Shown: in pieces, positions 1 through 9,236 of the stretch
Position numbering within the stretch: position 1 is the stretch's first letter
Layout: each line of letters opens with the position of its first letter
Assembly (NCBI RefSeq): GCF_001646655.1
Contig: NZ_LPZN01000003.1
Coordinates: forward strand, 372,001-436,000
Length of the DNA: 64,000 nucleotides
Reading direction: 5' to 3'
From: Rhodococcus gordoniae
GTDB lineage: Bacteria; Actinomycetota; Actinomycetes; Mycobacteriales; Mycobacteriaceae
Notes under the pieces: model-generated
Database searches by the model: none
Seen by the model: only the letters and a program-made list of their open reading frames with translations
Told to the model about the DNA's origin: nothing
Program-made: the position numbers and the translations under genes

Positions 1-1
1 G

Positions 2-340
2 AACGTGATCGAGAAACGACTGGCGGCGGTCGCCGAGGCCGATCTCGTCCTGGGTATCTACAACCCGGCGTCGCGCTCGCGCACCACGCAGGTCGCCGAT
101 GCGAAAGCGGTACTGCTGAAACATCGTCCGGCCGATACCGTCGTCGTGATCGGGTGCGATGTGGGACGGCCCGGCGAGTCGCTCGAGGTCACGACGCTCG
201 AGAAACTGGATCCGGCGAGCGTCGACATGAAGTGCCTGCTCATCGTCGGCGCGGCGGGTACGTCGGTGACGTCGACCGGTGCCGTGTGGACGAAACGGTC
301 GGTCGACGTTCGGATTCCGGAATCGTCCACCACCGCGTGA
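2..340 (+). CDS. cobJ: Precorrin-3B C17-methyltransferase, C-terminal part (truncated by window edge)
   Basis: This is the 3' end of a gene that starts before the window: the frame is open to the first base. The visible 112 residues carry a typical CobJ C-terminus: a GIYNPASRSRT segment near the start, then VVIGCDVGRPGES and the LIVGAAGTS strand of the second half of the tetrapyrrole methylase fold. CobJ methylates C17 of precorrin-3B with S-adenosylmethionine and contracts the ring in aerobic cobalamin synthesis. In many actinobacteria it is the C-terminal half of a CobIJ fusion, which cannot be checked here. It converges on cobM across a hairpin terminator. Confidence 0.85.
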   Translation, partial: NVIEKRLAAVAEADLVLGIYNPASRSRTTQVADAKAVLLKHRPADTVVVIGCDVGRPGESLEVTTLEKLDPASVDMKCLLIVGAAGTSVTSTGAVWTKRSVDVRIPESSTTA

Positions 341-385
341 CGTGCGGTGTCCACCCCGGATCGTCGACAGGTTCGCTCTCCGAAA

Positions 386-421
386 CGGGGTTCGCCCCTG
401 CTGCGACCGTGGCGAACCCCG
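386..421. terminator. Hairpin terminator between convergent cobJ and cobM
   Basis: Perfect 11-bp inverted repeat (CGGGGTTCGCC at 386-396, GGCGAACCCCG at 411-421) with a 14-nt loop in the gap between two convergent genes. There is no T-run, as is common in high-GC actinobacteria; it probably serves both strands. Confidence 0.65.
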
Positions 422-444
422 CTTCGGTGCGCGCGGATGAAACG

Positions 445-1206
445 CTATCCGAGTCCGTGGCGTTCGCGGGCGGGGTCGTAGAGGTGCGAGCAGGCGACGT
501 CGGGTTGCTCCCGTACCCCGAGTGCCCGTCCGACGACGATCACCGCGGTGTGCTTCAGCCCCGCTGCCTCGACGCTGTCGGCGATGTCCGCGAGGGTGCC
601 GCGCAGCACGATCTGGTTCGGGCGTGATGCGAACGCGACCACCGCGACGGGGCAGTCGGCACCGTACTCCACCGTGAGTTCCTCGGCTAGGACGCGGATG
701 CGCGTGATCGCCAGGTGCAGGACGAGACTTGCCCGGAGCCCGGCGACCCGCGCGAGCGCCTCGGTGTCGGGCATGGCGGTGGAGCGGGCCTGGGTGCGGG
801 TCAGCACGACCGTCTGTACGAGTTCGGGGACGGTCAGTTCGGTACCGAGCGCCGCGGCCGCCGCGGCGTAGGCCGGAACACCGGGCGTGACGTTCCAGGG
901 CACACCTGCGGCGTCGAGTCGTCGCGTCTGTTCGGTGAGCGCGGAGTACAGTGACGGGTCGCCGGAGCACAGCCGCACCGCATCGAGCCCGCGCCGGTGT
1001 GCGTCGACGAGGTGGGCGGTGATCTCGTCGAGGTCCAGATGTTGCGTGTCGATCAGTTCGGCGTCGTCACGGCAGTGCGAGAGGGTCTCGGCATCGAGAT
1101 AGGTACCGGCGTACAGAACGACCGGGACCTCGCGGAGCAGGTTCACCGCTCGTAGCGTGAGCAGGTCTGCCGCTCCCGGTCCGGAGCCTACGAAATGGAC
1201 TGTCAT
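445..1206 (-). CDS. cobM: Precorrin-4 C11-methyltransferase
   Basis: The 253-residue protein is a complete tetrapyrrole methylase of the usual CobM size. The N-terminal FVGSGPGAADLLTLRA motif is the family's first glycine-rich signature; VLYAGTYLD, RLCSGDPSLYSAL and the NVTPGVPAYAAAAAAL segment are typical of CobM/CbiF. It transfers a methyl group from SAM to C11 of precorrin-4 in aerobic corrin ring synthesis. Its ATG overlaps the stop of cobL by four bases (ATGA), so the two are translationally coupled and probably co-transcribed from upstream of cobL. The last residues are arginine-rich and look like an unconserved tail. Confidence 0.93.
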   Translation of the reverse strand: MTVHFVGSGPGAADLLTLRAVNLLREVPVVLYAGTYLDAETLSHCRDDAELIDTQHLDLDEITAHLVDAHRRGLDAVRLCSGDPSLYSALTEQTRRLDAAGVPWNVTPGVPAYAAAAAALGTELTVPELVQTVVLTRTQARSTAMPDTEALARVAGLRASLVLHLAITRIRVLAEELTVEYGADCPVAVVAFASRPNQIVLRGTLADIADSVEAAGLKHTAVIVVGRALGVREQPDVACSHLYDPARERHGLG

Positions 1207-2408
1207 CGTTCACCTTTCACTGCACTCCATTGCACCACGGGCCGTTGCGCGCGCCAGCCGGTGAATGTTCCGATCGGATCGGCGTGTTCGACGGACAGGC
1301 GCACGAGTTCACCGCCGTGCACCTTCCACCACCGCACCAGGACGGCCTCGGTCTCCAGGGTCACCGCGTGCGCGACGAGCCGTCCGCCGGGAGTCAGTGC
1401 GTCCCAGCACGCGTCGAGCACGCCGTCGCGGCTTCCTCCCCCGCCGACGAAGATCGCGTCGGGTGCTTCGAGACCGGCGAGCGCAGCAGGGGCGGGCCCG
1501 CGGACGACGCGGACGGCGGACGGCACACCCAACGCGGCGGCATTGCGTTCGATCGCGTCGGCGCGACCCGCATTGCTCTCCACCGAGATCGTGTGGCAAC
1601 GGGGATCGGTGCGTGCCCATTCGATTCCGACGGAACCGGCACCGGCACCGACGTCCCACAGCAGCTCCCCCGGACGCGGCGCGAGAGCACACACGGCGGC
1701 GAGACGCACGGTCCGCTTGCTGAGCTGGCCGTCGTGTTCGAACAGCTCGTCGGCGAGACCGGGCGCTGCCGACAGCCCTGCGGAACCGTCGGCCTCGATG
1801 CACAGCAGACTCAACGACGGAACCGATGCGTTCACGAGATCGTCTGCTGTCGAATCGATCCGGGATTCTGCATCCGCTCCGAGATTCGACAGCACCGAGA
1901 CACGGGAGTTGCCGAACCCGCCGTCGGACAGCAGCGCCGCGACGTCCGGCACCCGCGCTCCGTCGACGAGAACCACGAGCCGCCGGCCGCGGGTGAGAAA
2001 CCTTCGCAGTGAGTCGATCTCGCGTCCCACCACGGTGACCGTCTCACATTCCTCCGCAGACCAGCCCATGCGGGCGCGGGCGAGCGCCACCGAGGACACG
2101 GCGGGGATCACCCGCACGGCGTCGCGGCCCAGTCGACGGATCAGGGTGGTGCCGATCCCGGAGACCAGCGGATCGCCCGACGCGAGGGCGACGACATCCC
2201 TGCCTGCGTGCCGCTCGAGGAGATCGTCGAGGCCCGGCAGCAGCGGCGACGGCCACTGCTCGCGCATCGCACGCCCGGCGGGGACCAGGTCGAGGTGCCG
2301 CCGGCCGCCGAGCAGAACGTCGGCGGCGAGTATTCGTTCCCGGACGGCCGAGGGCACGCCCGGCCACCCCTCCGCCCCGATACCGACGACGGTGATGCGT
2401 GAACCCAT
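1203..2408 (-). CDS. cobL: Precorrin-6Y C5,15-methyltransferase (decarboxylating)
   Basis: Two-domain, 401-residue CobL. Residues 1 to about 200 form the CbiE-type tetrapyrrole methylase (starts GSRITVVGIGAEGW, then LASGDPLVSGIG). The C-terminal half is a CbiT-type SAM methyltransferase with the Rossmann signature LLWDVGAGAGSVGIEWAR. Together they methylate C5 and C15 of precorrin-6Y (dihydro-precorrin-6A) and decarboxylate the C12 acetate. I chose the ATG at 2408 because homology begins there; an upstream in-frame start would add 16 unconserved residues running into the intergenic region. It is divergent from the riboswitch-controlled chelatase operon and overlaps cobM by four bases. Confidence 0.93.
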   Translation of the reverse strand: MGSRITVVGIGAEGWPGVPSAVRERILAADVLLGGRRHLDLVPAGRAMREQWPSPLLPGLDDLLERHAGRDVVALASGDPLVSGIGTTLIRRLGRDAVRVIPAVSSVALARARMGWSAEECETVTVVGREIDSLRRFLTRGRRLVVLVDGARVPDVAALLSDGGFGNSRVSVLSNLGADAESRIDSTADDLVNASVPSLSLLCIEADGSAGLSAAPGLADELFEHDGQLSKRTVRLAAVCALAPRPGELLWDVGAGAGSVGIEWARTDPRCHTISVESNAGRADAIERNAAALGVPSAVRVVRGPAPAALAGLEAPDAIFVGGGGSRDGVLDACWDALTPGGRLVAHAVTLETEAVLVRWWKVHGGELVRLSVEHADPIGTFTGWRAQRPVVQWSAVKGER

Positions 2409-2459
2409 GGCGGTGAACCCTAACCGACGGCCTGCGGCTACACTCGGCCGCGGCAAGAC

Positions 2460-2630
2460 AATCGAAGGTGCCCCTCACGGGGATAATCGGGAAGCCGGTG
2501 AGAATCCGGCACAGGCCCGCTGCGGTGACCCGGGAGTCGTCGATCATGCGCGTACGCGCAGCCACTGGACCACACGTCCGGGAAGGCGATCGCACGGCGT
2601 CCGACCGGGAAGTCCGAATACCGGCCTTCG
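2460..2630 (+). ncRNA. Cobalamin (AdoCbl) riboswitch upstream of the chelatase-cobO-cobB-cobD operon
   Basis: The leader carries the conserved elements of the B12 riboswitch in order: a P2/P3 region with GGGAAGCCGGTGAGAATCCG near 2490, the GCTGCGGTGA element near 2520, the B12 box GCCACTG at 2561-2567, and the late GGGAAGTCCGAATACC element near 2608. It ends about 50 bases before the first gene. Expected effect is repression of the operon when adenosylcobalamin is plentiful. Boundaries are approximate because the P1 stem was not folded computationally. Confidence 0.92.
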
Positions 2631-2678
2631 AACAGCTTGCCGTGGAGAACATCCCAGCGGGAGCCTGTGGAGGTCGAA

Positions 2679-4571
2679 GTGCACGTGTATCCGTTCGGTG
2701 CGGTGGTCGGTTCCGACGACCTCGCGCTGGCCCTGACCCTGTGTGCGGTGTCGCCGTCGATCGGCGGTGTGCTGGTACGCGGCGAGAAGGGCACCGCGAA
2801 ATCGACGACGGTGCGTGCGCACGCCGCACTGTTGCCGCCGGTCACCGTCGTCGAGGGATGTCGGTTCTCGTGCGATCCGACCGCACCCGATCCGTCCTGT
2901 CCGGACGGCCCTCACCCTGCCGATGCGGCCGCGCATCTCCGGCCGGTGCGGCTCGTGGAACTACCCGTCGGGGCGGCGGAGGATCGCGTCACCGGCTCGC
3001 TGCATCTCGGCAAGGCGCTGTCCGAACGCAGGGCCGAGTACGAACCCGGTCTCCTGGCCCTCGCCCATCGGGGTGTGCTGTACGTCGACGAGGTCAACCT
3101 CCTGCACGACCACCTGGTGGACCTGCTGCTCGACGCCGCCGCGATGGGCCGCTCCACCGTCGAACGTGACGGTGTGTCCGTCGAACACGCTTCCCGGTTC
3201 GTGCTGGTCGGAACGATGAATCCCGAAGAAGGCGAACTGCGTCCGCAACTCCTCGACCGTTTCGGGCTCGCCGTCGACGTGGCCGCGCCCCGCGACCCGC
3301 AGGTGCGTGCCGAGATCGTGCGGCGGCGGATGGCCTTCGACGCCGATCCCGCCGGATTCACCGCCCGGTGGGCGGATCGGGACGCCGAATGGTCACGAGG
3401 CATCGTCGCCGCGCGCGAACTCGTCCCGCAGGTCGTGCTGAGCGACGACGCGCTGGTCTCGATCGCCGAGGTGTGCGCGGCCTTCGACGTGGACGGCATG
3501 CGCGCCGACCTCGTCACCGCTCGCACCGCGATCGCACACGCGGCGTGGCACGGGCGTACCGAAGTGACGCGCGAGGACATCGCGGCAGCGGCGCGGCTGG
3601 CATTGCCGCATCGGCGGCGGCGCAATCCCTTCGATGCACCCACGAGCAGCGAGGATCTACTCGACGAACTGCTGGGCGAGGACGACACCGACCCGGATCC
3701 CGATCCGGGCCCCGACGATCCCGGTGGCGGTGAGAGCGCACCCGGCGAGACTGCGGGCGATGTGTCCTCCGACTCGGCCGGCCGATCGTCCTCCACGCTG
3801 TCGTCGGCATCGGATCCGTATCGCACCAGGGTGTTCTCCGTCGACCGGGTCGGACACGGTGCGGCCGGTCGCCGGTCGCGGGCGGTCACCACGATCGGCC
3901 GTACCGTGGGCAGCCGCCGCGGCGATTCCGGTCCCGTCCACCTGCCTGCGACGATTCGCACCACGGCGTTCGCCGACAAGGACGGTTGGCAGCTTCGCCG
4001 GAAGATCGTCGAAGGCCGCGAGGCCAATCTGGTGCTGCTGTGCGTCGATGCCTCCGGCTCGATGGCGGCACGCAATCGCATGGTCCAGGTCAAGACGGCA
4101 GTCCTGTCGTTGCTGCTCGATGCCTACCGTCGCCGCGACACCGTCGGTCTCGTGACCTTCCGCGGCACCGGAGCGACGGTCGTGCTGCCGCCGACGAATT
4201 CGGTGGACGTGGCCGCCGCGCGCCTGCAGGAACTCCCCGCCGGCGGACGCACGCCGCTGGCCGAGGGCCTGATCGAGGCGGCCGAAACCGTGCGGCGCCA
4301 TTCGCTGCGCGATCCCGATCGCCGCACGCTTCTCGTCGTGGTCACCGACGGTCGCGCCACCGCCGGCCCCGACGCCGTCCGTCGTTCGCTCGAGGCCGCG
4401 GACGTGATTGCCGCTCAGGGAATCTCGTCGGTCGTCGTGGACTCCGAGACCGGCCGGTTCCGGATGGGGCTCGCGATGCGTCTGGCCGAGCGCCTCGGTG
4501 CCGAGTATGTACCCGTCGGTGAGGTGGACGCCGACGCACTTGCCGGAATCGTCAGGGAAAGGGCCGCCTGA
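2679..4571 (+). CDS. Magnesium/cobalt chelatase-type ATPase (fused AAA and VWA domains)
   Basis: About 630 residues. The N-terminal half is a ChlI/BchI-type AAA ATPase: YPFGAVVG at the start, Walker A GEKGTAKST near residue 30, Walker B VLYVDEVNLL near 130. A very acidic Asp/Pro linker follows, then a ChlD/CobT-like VWA domain with the metal site DASGSM. It most likely acts with CobN in ATP-driven cobalt insertion (compare Rv2850c beside cobO and cobB in M. tuberculosis); CobN is not in the window. The GTG at 2679 has GGAGG five bases upstream; GTG 2667 and TTG 2637 are alternatives. It is the first gene after the riboswitch; its stop overlaps the cobO start (TGATG). Confidence 0.9.
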   Translation: MHVYPFGAVVGSDDLALALTLCAVSPSIGGVLVRGEKGTAKSTTVRAHAALLPPVTVVEGCRFSCDPTAPDPSCPDGPHPADAAAHLRPVRLVELPVGAAEDRVTGSLHLGKALSERRAEYEPGLLALAHRGVLYVDEVNLLHDHLVDLLLDAAAMGRSTVERDGVSVEHASRFVLVGTMNPEEGELRPQLLDRFGLAVDVAAPRDPQVRAEIVRRRMAFDADPAGFTARWADRDAEWSRGIVAARELVPQVVLSDDALVSIAEVCAAFDVDGMRADLVTARTAIAHAAWHGRTEVTREDIAAAARLALPHRRRRNPFDAPTSSEDLLDELLGEDDTDPDPDPGPDDPGGGESAPGETAGDVSSDSAGRSSSTLSSASDPYRTRVFSVDRVGHGAAGRRSRAVTTIGRTVGSRRGDSGPVHLPATIRTTAFADKDGWQLRRKIVEGREANLVLLCVDASGSMAARNRMVQVKTAVLSLLLDAYRRRDTVGLVTFRGTGATVVLPPTNSVDVAAARLQELPAGGRTPLAEGLIEAAETVRRHSLRDPDRRTLLVVVTDGRATAGPDAVRRSLEAADVIAAQGISSVVVDSETGRFRMGLAMRLAERLGAEYVPVGEVDADALAGIVRERAA

Positions 4572-5185
4572 TGCCCCAGGGACAACCCACCGTCGTGCCC
4601 GACGACGGTCTCACCACCCGCCAGCGTCGCAACCGGCCTCTGCTGATGGTCAACACCGGTGACGGAAAAGGAAAGTCGACAGCGGCTTTCGGTCTCGCTC
4701 TGCGGGGATGGAACCAGGGATGGTCGGTCGCCGTCTTCCAGTTCGTCAAGTCCGCCAAGTGGCGACTCGGCGAGCAGACTGCCTTCGAGACTCTCGCCGG
4801 CCTGCACGACGAGCGGGGTACCGGTGGTCCCATCGAGTGGCACAAGATGGGGTCGGGCTGGTCGTGGTCGCGTAAGGAGGGCACCGAGGAGGATCACGCC
4901 GCCGATGCGCTCGCCGGGTGGCGCGAGATCCAGCGACGTCTCGCCGTGGAACAGCACGGGTTGTACGTGCTGGACGAGTTCACGTATCCGATCGACTGGG
5001 GCTGGATCGATATCGACGAGGTCGTCGAGACGTTGACCTCGCGACCGGGGCGCCAGCACGTGATGATCACGGGTCGCCGGGCCCATCCGAAGCTCGTCGA
5101 GGTCGCCGACCTCGTGACGGAGATGACGAAGGTGAAGCATCCGATGGACGCGGGGCAGAAGGGCCAGCGAGGGATCGAGTGGTGA
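4571..5185 (+). CDS. cobO: Cob(I)yrinic acid a,c-diamide adenosyltransferase
   Basis: A 204-residue P-loop protein of the CobO/CobA/BtuR type. Walker A NTGDGKGKSTAAFGLALR lies near residue 30; FQFVKSAKW and the acidic strand LYVLDEFTYPIDWGWID are family signatures, and the C-terminus MTEVKHPMDAGQKGQRGIEW-like block (near 185-204) is diagnostic. It transfers the 5'-deoxyadenosyl group of ATP to cob(I)yrinic acid a,c-diamide. It is coupled to both neighbours: its ATG overlaps the upstream stop by one base and its stop overlaps the GTG of cobB. Confidence 0.96.
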   Translation: MPQGQPTVVPDDGLTTRQRRNRPLLMVNTGDGKGKSTAAFGLALRGWNQGWSVAVFQFVKSAKWRLGEQTAFETLAGLHDERGTGGPIEWHKMGSGWSWSRKEGTEEDHAADALAGWREIQRRLAVEQHGLYVLDEFTYPIDWGWIDIDEVVETLTSRPGRQHVMITGRRAHPKLVEVADLVTEMTKVKHPMDAGQKGQRGIEW

Positions 5186-7557
5186 GAGTTCCACGTGTGG
5201 TCGTCGCCGCACCCGCGTCCGGGCACGGCAAGACGACTGTCGCCACCGGTCTCATGGCCGCTCTGCGACGGGCCGGACACATCGTGTCGGGCCACAAGAT
5301 CGGTCCCGACTACATCGATCCCGGTTACCACTCGCTCGCCACCGGGCGGCCCGGTCGCAATCTCGACCCGCACCTCGTCGGCGAAGACCTCGTCGCCCCC
5401 CTCTTCCTGCACGGCGCCGCCGGCGCGGACATCGCCGTGATCGAAGGCGTCATGGGGTTGTACGACGGGATGATCGGCACCGACGGGTACGCGTCCACCG
5501 CCCATACCGCGGCCCTGCTGTCCGCGCCGGTGATCCTCGTCGTCGACGTCTCGCACGCCTCCCGGTCGATCGCGGCGATCGTGCACGGCATGGCGTCCTA
5601 CGATCGCGGCACCCGGATCGCCGGTGTGATCCTGAACAAGGCCGGATCCCGGCGACATTCGGACGAGGTGATCCGCGCTCTCGAACCGACCGGCATCCCG
5701 GTCCTCGGAGTCCTCGGCCGCGACGACGGCATCACCGTCCCTTCACGGCATCTCGGACTCGTGCCGGCCGAGGAACGCGGTGAGGCGACAGCGCAGGTCG
5801 ATCGGCTCGCGGCGCAGATCGCCGAGCACATCGACCTCGGTGAGATCGTCGGTATCGCCTCGATGGCACCGGACCTTTCCGCCACGGCCTGGGATCCGGG
5901 ATCCTCCGCGGAGAACGGACCGGTGATCGCCGTCGCCGGTGGCCGGGCCTTCACCTTCCGGTACACCGAGACCGAGGAACTGCTGCGAGCCCACGGATGC
6001 CGGCCCGTGGCATTCGACCCGCTCCGTGACGAACGGCTTCCCGCCGGCACCGCAGGCATCTACCTCGGTGGGGGCTTCCCCGAGGTACATGCCGCCGACC
6101 TCGCCGCGAACGCGCCTCTACGCGCGCACCTGCGCGACGCGATCGCGGCGGGGGTTCCGACCGTCGCCGAATGTGCCGGTCTGCTCTATCTCGGTCGTGA
6201 CGTCGACGGGCACGAGATGGTGGGCGCGCTCGACGCCTCGGCGCGGATGACACCGCGCCTGACACTCGGCTACCGCACGGCGATCGCCCCGCAGGACACT
6301 CTTCTCGCTCCTGCCGGCAGCCGCGTCACCGGCCACGAATTCCACCGCACCGTGGTCGATTCCGGCGCGTCCCCGGCGTGGCTGCTCGACGGCCGGCCGG
6401 ACGGCGTCGCGACCGCGACCGTGCACGCCTCGTATCTGCACACGCACTGGGCCGGCCATCCCGAGCTCGCACGACGATTTGCAGACGCCGCACAGGCAGC
6501 GGAACCCGCGCCCGAACCCGTCTCCACACCGGCACGTCGTCGAACACACGAACCCGACCTGCACCATCACGGCGACCGCGACGCGACCGAAGGCCTGGTC
6601 GACCTGGCCGTCAACGTCTCGCGCCGGCCACGACCGGCCTGGCTCGACGACGCCCTGCGTTCCTCGCTCGACCGTCTCGATCGTTATCCCGACCCGAGCG
6701 ACGCCCGCGCCGCCCTTTCCGTCCGCCACGGCCGCAGCCTCGACGAGGTTCTCCCGACGGCCGGAGGCGCCGAGGCGTTCACGCTGATCGCCAGGGCGCG
6801 AGCATGGCGGAGACCGGTGGTGGTGCACCCGCAGTTCACCGAACCGGAAGCGGCGCTGCGGGTGGCCGGGCATCGCGTCACGCGGGTCGTGCTGCGCCGC
6901 GAGGACGGGTTCGTCCTCGATCCGGCTGCGGTTCCGGAGGACGCCGACCTGGTCGTCGTCGGCAATCCCACCAATCCCACCTCGGTGCTGCATCCGTCCG
7001 GCACGCTCCTGGCACTGGTGCGACCGGGACGGGTCGTCGTCGTCGACGAGGCGTTCATGGACGCCGTTCCGGGCGAGACGGACTCGCTGACGGACCGGCC
7101 CGTTCCGGGGCTCGTGGTGTTGCGGTCGCTCACCAAGACCTGGGCGATCCCGGGCCTGCGCGCCGGATATGTCGTCGGCGACCGCGAGGTGGTCGCGGAT
7201 CTCGCTGTGCAGCAACCACCCTGGTCGGTGTCGAGTCCCGCCGCGGCCGCGATGATCGCGTGCGCGTCCGACGAGGCGGCACGCGAGACCGCCGTCATCG
7301 CCCGGGAGATCGTCGCCGACAGGGCGGTTCTCGTCGACGCGCTCTCCGGTCTCGGGATCCGCGTGGTCCCGGCCGCTACGGCCCCGTTCGTGTTGGCGGA
7401 GGTATCCGAGGGGACTCGGGAGAAGCTTCGGGAGAGGGGCTTCGCGCTGCGTCGCGGCGATACCTTCCCCGGTCTCGGAGACGAGTGGGTGCGCATCGCG
7501 GTGCGTGATGCCGCCACCACGGGGGCGCTCGTCGAGGCGTGGAGAACGATCCTGTGA
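5182..7557 (+). CDS. cobB: Cobyrinic acid a,c-diamide synthase fused to a CobC-like PLP aminotransferase/decarboxylase
   Basis: A 791-residue fusion. Residues 1 to about 445 are CobB: N-terminal amidoligase with P-loop APASGHGKTTVATGL, then a class I glutamine amidotransferase-like domain with YLGGGFPEVHA and the nucleophile Cys in VAECAGLLYLG. After a short Pro/Arg/His-rich linker, residues about 465 to 791 are a fold-type I PLP enzyme like CobC/Rv2231c, with the PLP lysine in RSLTKTWAIPGLRAGY and PTNPTSVLHP upstream. CobB amidates the a and c side chains; CobC-like proteins make or supply the aminopropanol arm. The GTG at 5182 overlaps the cobO stop; longer upstream frames run antisense-like inside cobO. 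The CobD gene overlaps its end. Confidence 0.93.
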   Translation: MRVPRVVVAAPASGHGKTTVATGLMAALRRAGHIVSGHKIGPDYIDPGYHSLATGRPGRNLDPHLVGEDLVAPLFLHGAAGADIAVIEGVMGLYDGMIGTDGYASTAHTAALLSAPVILVVDVSHASRSIAAIVHGMASYDRGTRIAGVILNKAGSRRHSDEVIRALEPTGIPVLGVLGRDDGITVPSRHLGLVPAEERGEATAQVDRLAAQIAEHIDLGEIVGIASMAPDLSATAWDPGSSAENGPVIAVAGGRAFTFRYTETEELLRAHGCRPVAFDPLRDERLPAGTAGIYLGGGFPEVHAADLAANAPLRAHLRDAIAAGVPTVAECAGLLYLGRDVDGHEMVGALDASARMTPRLTLGYRTAIAPQDTLLAPAGSRVTGHEFHRTVVDSGASPAWLLDGRPDGVATATVHASYLHTHWAGHPELARRFADAAQAAEPAPEPVSTPARRRTHEPDLHHHGDRDATEGLVDLAVNVSRRPRPAWLDDALRSSLDRLDRYPDPSDARAALSVRHGRSLDEVLPTAGGAEAFTLIARARAWRRPVVVHPQFTEPEAALRVAGHRVTRVVLRREDGFVLDPAAVPEDADLVVVGNPTNPTSVLHPSGTLLALVRPGRVVVVDEAFMDAVPGETDSLTDRPVPGLVVLRSLTKTWAIPGLRAGYVVGDREVVADLAVQQPPWSVSSPAAAAMIACASDEAARETAVIAREIVADRAVLVDALSGLGIRVVPAATAPFVLAEVSEGTREKLRERGFALRRGDTFPGLGDEWVRIAVRDAATTGALVEAWRTIL

Positions 7558-8474
7558 AACACAGGGCCCTCGGGCTGGTGCTCGGTTACGCCGCCGACCA
7601 GGTCTTCGGCGATCCGCAGCGGTGGCATCCCGTGAGCGGCTTCGGGACGTTGGCGCGCGCCACCGAGAGCCGGCTCTATGCCGACAACCGTGCCTCCGGG
7701 GTGGTCTTCACCTCGGTGCTGGTGGGTTCCGTCGGAGCGGTGGGGTACGTCGCCGACCGCGCGACCCGCCGTCGCCCGGTGCTGTCGATCGCGGTCACCG
7801 CGCTCGCGACCTGGATCGTGCTCGGGGGCCGTTCGCTCGGGCACGAGGCCCGGACGATCGATGCCCAGCTGCGCGAGGGTGATCTCGCCGCGGCGCGGCG
7901 GCAGGTGACCCACCTGGTGGGTCGCGACCCGTCCCGGCTCGACGAGAACGGGATCGCCCGCGCCACGATCGAGTCGGTTGCCGAGAACACCTCCGACGCC
8001 GTCGTCGCGCCGCTGTGGTGGGGCGCGATCCTCGGTCCCGCCGGCCTGCTCGGCTACCGGGCCGCGAACACCCTCGACGCGCGTGTCGGCCACCGCACGC
8101 CGCGTCTCGAACGGTTCGGATGGGCCTCGGCGCGGTTCGACGACCTGCTCAACCTTGCCCCGGCGCGGCTGACGGCTCTGCTGGCCGCGGCGCTGGGGGA
8201 CGACTCTCGGGGTGCGATGGGTGCGTGGCGGCGGGACGCGCACCAGCATCCGAGTCCGAACGCCGGACCGGTCGAGGCGGCGTTCGCCGGCGCTCTCGGC
8301 ATCAGGCTCGGCGGCGCGAACGTCTATCACGGAGTGGTCGAGGACCGCGGCACGCTCGGCGACGGGCCTGCGCCGTCGCCGAGCGATATCGGACGGACCG
8401 CTCGGCTCGCCTCGAAGGTGGAAATCGGCGCCCTGGTGACGGCAGTCGCCGTCGCGCTCGCGTGCCGTCGATAG
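7554..8474 (+). CDS. cobD: Adenosylcobinamide-phosphate synthase (CobD/CbiB)
   Basis: A 306-residue membrane protein of the CobD/CbiB family. Near the N-terminus LVLGYAADQVFGDPQRWHPV contains the conserved D-x-x-x-G/DP-x-x-x-HPV block; the TIESVAENTSDAVVAPLWW segment near residue 145 is the strongest family signature, and NAGPVEAAFAGALG(I) follows. Several hydrophobic stretches suggest four or more membrane spans. It attaches aminopropanol (phosphate) to adenosylcobyric acid. The GTG at 7554 overlaps the cobB stop (GTGA); an in-frame GTG at 7539 is an alternative. It is the last gene of the riboswitch operon. Confidence 0.94.
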   Translation: MKHRALGLVLGYAADQVFGDPQRWHPVSGFGTLARATESRLYADNRASGVVFTSVLVGSVGAVGYVADRATRRRPVLSIAVTALATWIVLGGRSLGHEARTIDAQLREGDLAAARRQVTHLVGRDPSRLDENGIARATIESVAENTSDAVVAPLWWGAILGPAGLLGYRAANTLDARVGHRTPRLERFGWASARFDDLLNLAPARLTALLAAALGDDSRGAMGAWRRDAHQHPSPNAGPVEAAFAGALGIRLGGANVYHGVVEDRGTLGDGPAPSPSDIGRTARLASKVEIGALVTAVAVALACRR

Positions 8475-8534
8475 CTCCTTCCCGACCCTTCGCCCCCGGT
8501 CTTGTCGGTGGTTTCCCGCCCGAGGACACAGGTG

Positions 8535-9236
8535 TCACGGCATGTGGCGCAGGTCGTCGATGCGATGGTCGAATTCGCCGTCGGTGTCGTCGACCGCGTC
8601 CTCGAGGCGTCCGTTCTCGAGCGGCCGGTACACGAAGACGGTGTTCAGACCGACCTCGCGGGCGGCGCGGAGGTCGTAGGGATGCGAGGCGACCATCGCC
8701 GCGCGGGACGGATCGACTCCGAGATAACGGCAGGTGCGTTCGTAGAGGAAGTGCTCGGGTTTGAAGGCGCCGAACAGTTCGGCCGTGAGGATGACGTCGG
8801 CCTCGAGTTGCCGGTCGCGGAAGAGTGTCACCATCGTGGCCATATCGGTGTTCGACAGGGTCGCCACGACGGCCTGCGAACGGAGTTCCTTCAGTCCGGG
8901 TCGCACGTCCGGCCACGCTTCGAGGCGTTGCCATGCCCGCGCCGTCTCGATGCGCACATCGTCCGGAAGCTCGATCCCGAACTGCTCACACACGTCGCCG
9001 AGTCCGTCGACGTAGGAGTCCTGCACGCGATACCAGTTCTCCACCGACTGGTCGAGACGGAGGATGCGCTCGTAGTAGTCCTTCCTCCAGGCCCGGACCA
9101 GGTCGCCCACGGTCGCCGGATCGGCATCCGGTCCGAGGGCATCGGCCACCGCGCGGGTGACCGGGGTGTAGAAGTCCATCAGGGTGCCCTGCACGTCGAA
9201 GATGTACGCGTCGTATCGGCTCACGCTCCGGAGCAT
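8535..9236 (-). CDS. HAD-family haloacid dehalogenase (type II-like)
   Basis: A 233-residue HAD hydrolase. Motif I is IFDVQGTLMDF with the nucleophilic Asp; the second aspartate of the usual DxD of phosphatases is replaced by Gln, as in dehalogenases where a DxYGT pattern is usual. Motif II is the SNTD strand, motif III Lys is in GAFKPEHFLYE, motif IV in MVASHPYDLRAA, where the usual second acidic residue pattern is loose. This fits L-2-haloacid dehalogenase-type enzymes; the substrate is unknown. It stands alone between cobD and a divergent membrane protein. GTG at 9224 is an alternative start. Confidence 0.82.
   Translation of the reverse strand: MLRSVSRYDAYIFDVQGTLMDFYTPVTRAVADALGPDADPATVGDLVRAWRKDYYERILRLDQSVENWYRVQDSYVDGLGDVCEQFGIELPDDVRIETARAWQRLEAWPDVRPGLKELRSQAVVATLSNTDMATMVTLFRDRQLEADVILTAELFGAFKPEHFLYERTCRYLGVDPSRAAMVASHPYDLRAAREVGLNTVFVYRPLENGRLEDAVDDTDGEFDHRIDDLRHMP

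Noticed and set aside
1195-2736. 513-codon plus-strand frame over cobL
   Set aside because: Antisense to cobL; Arg/Ser/Pro-rich with no recognisable motif, and crosses the riboswitch.
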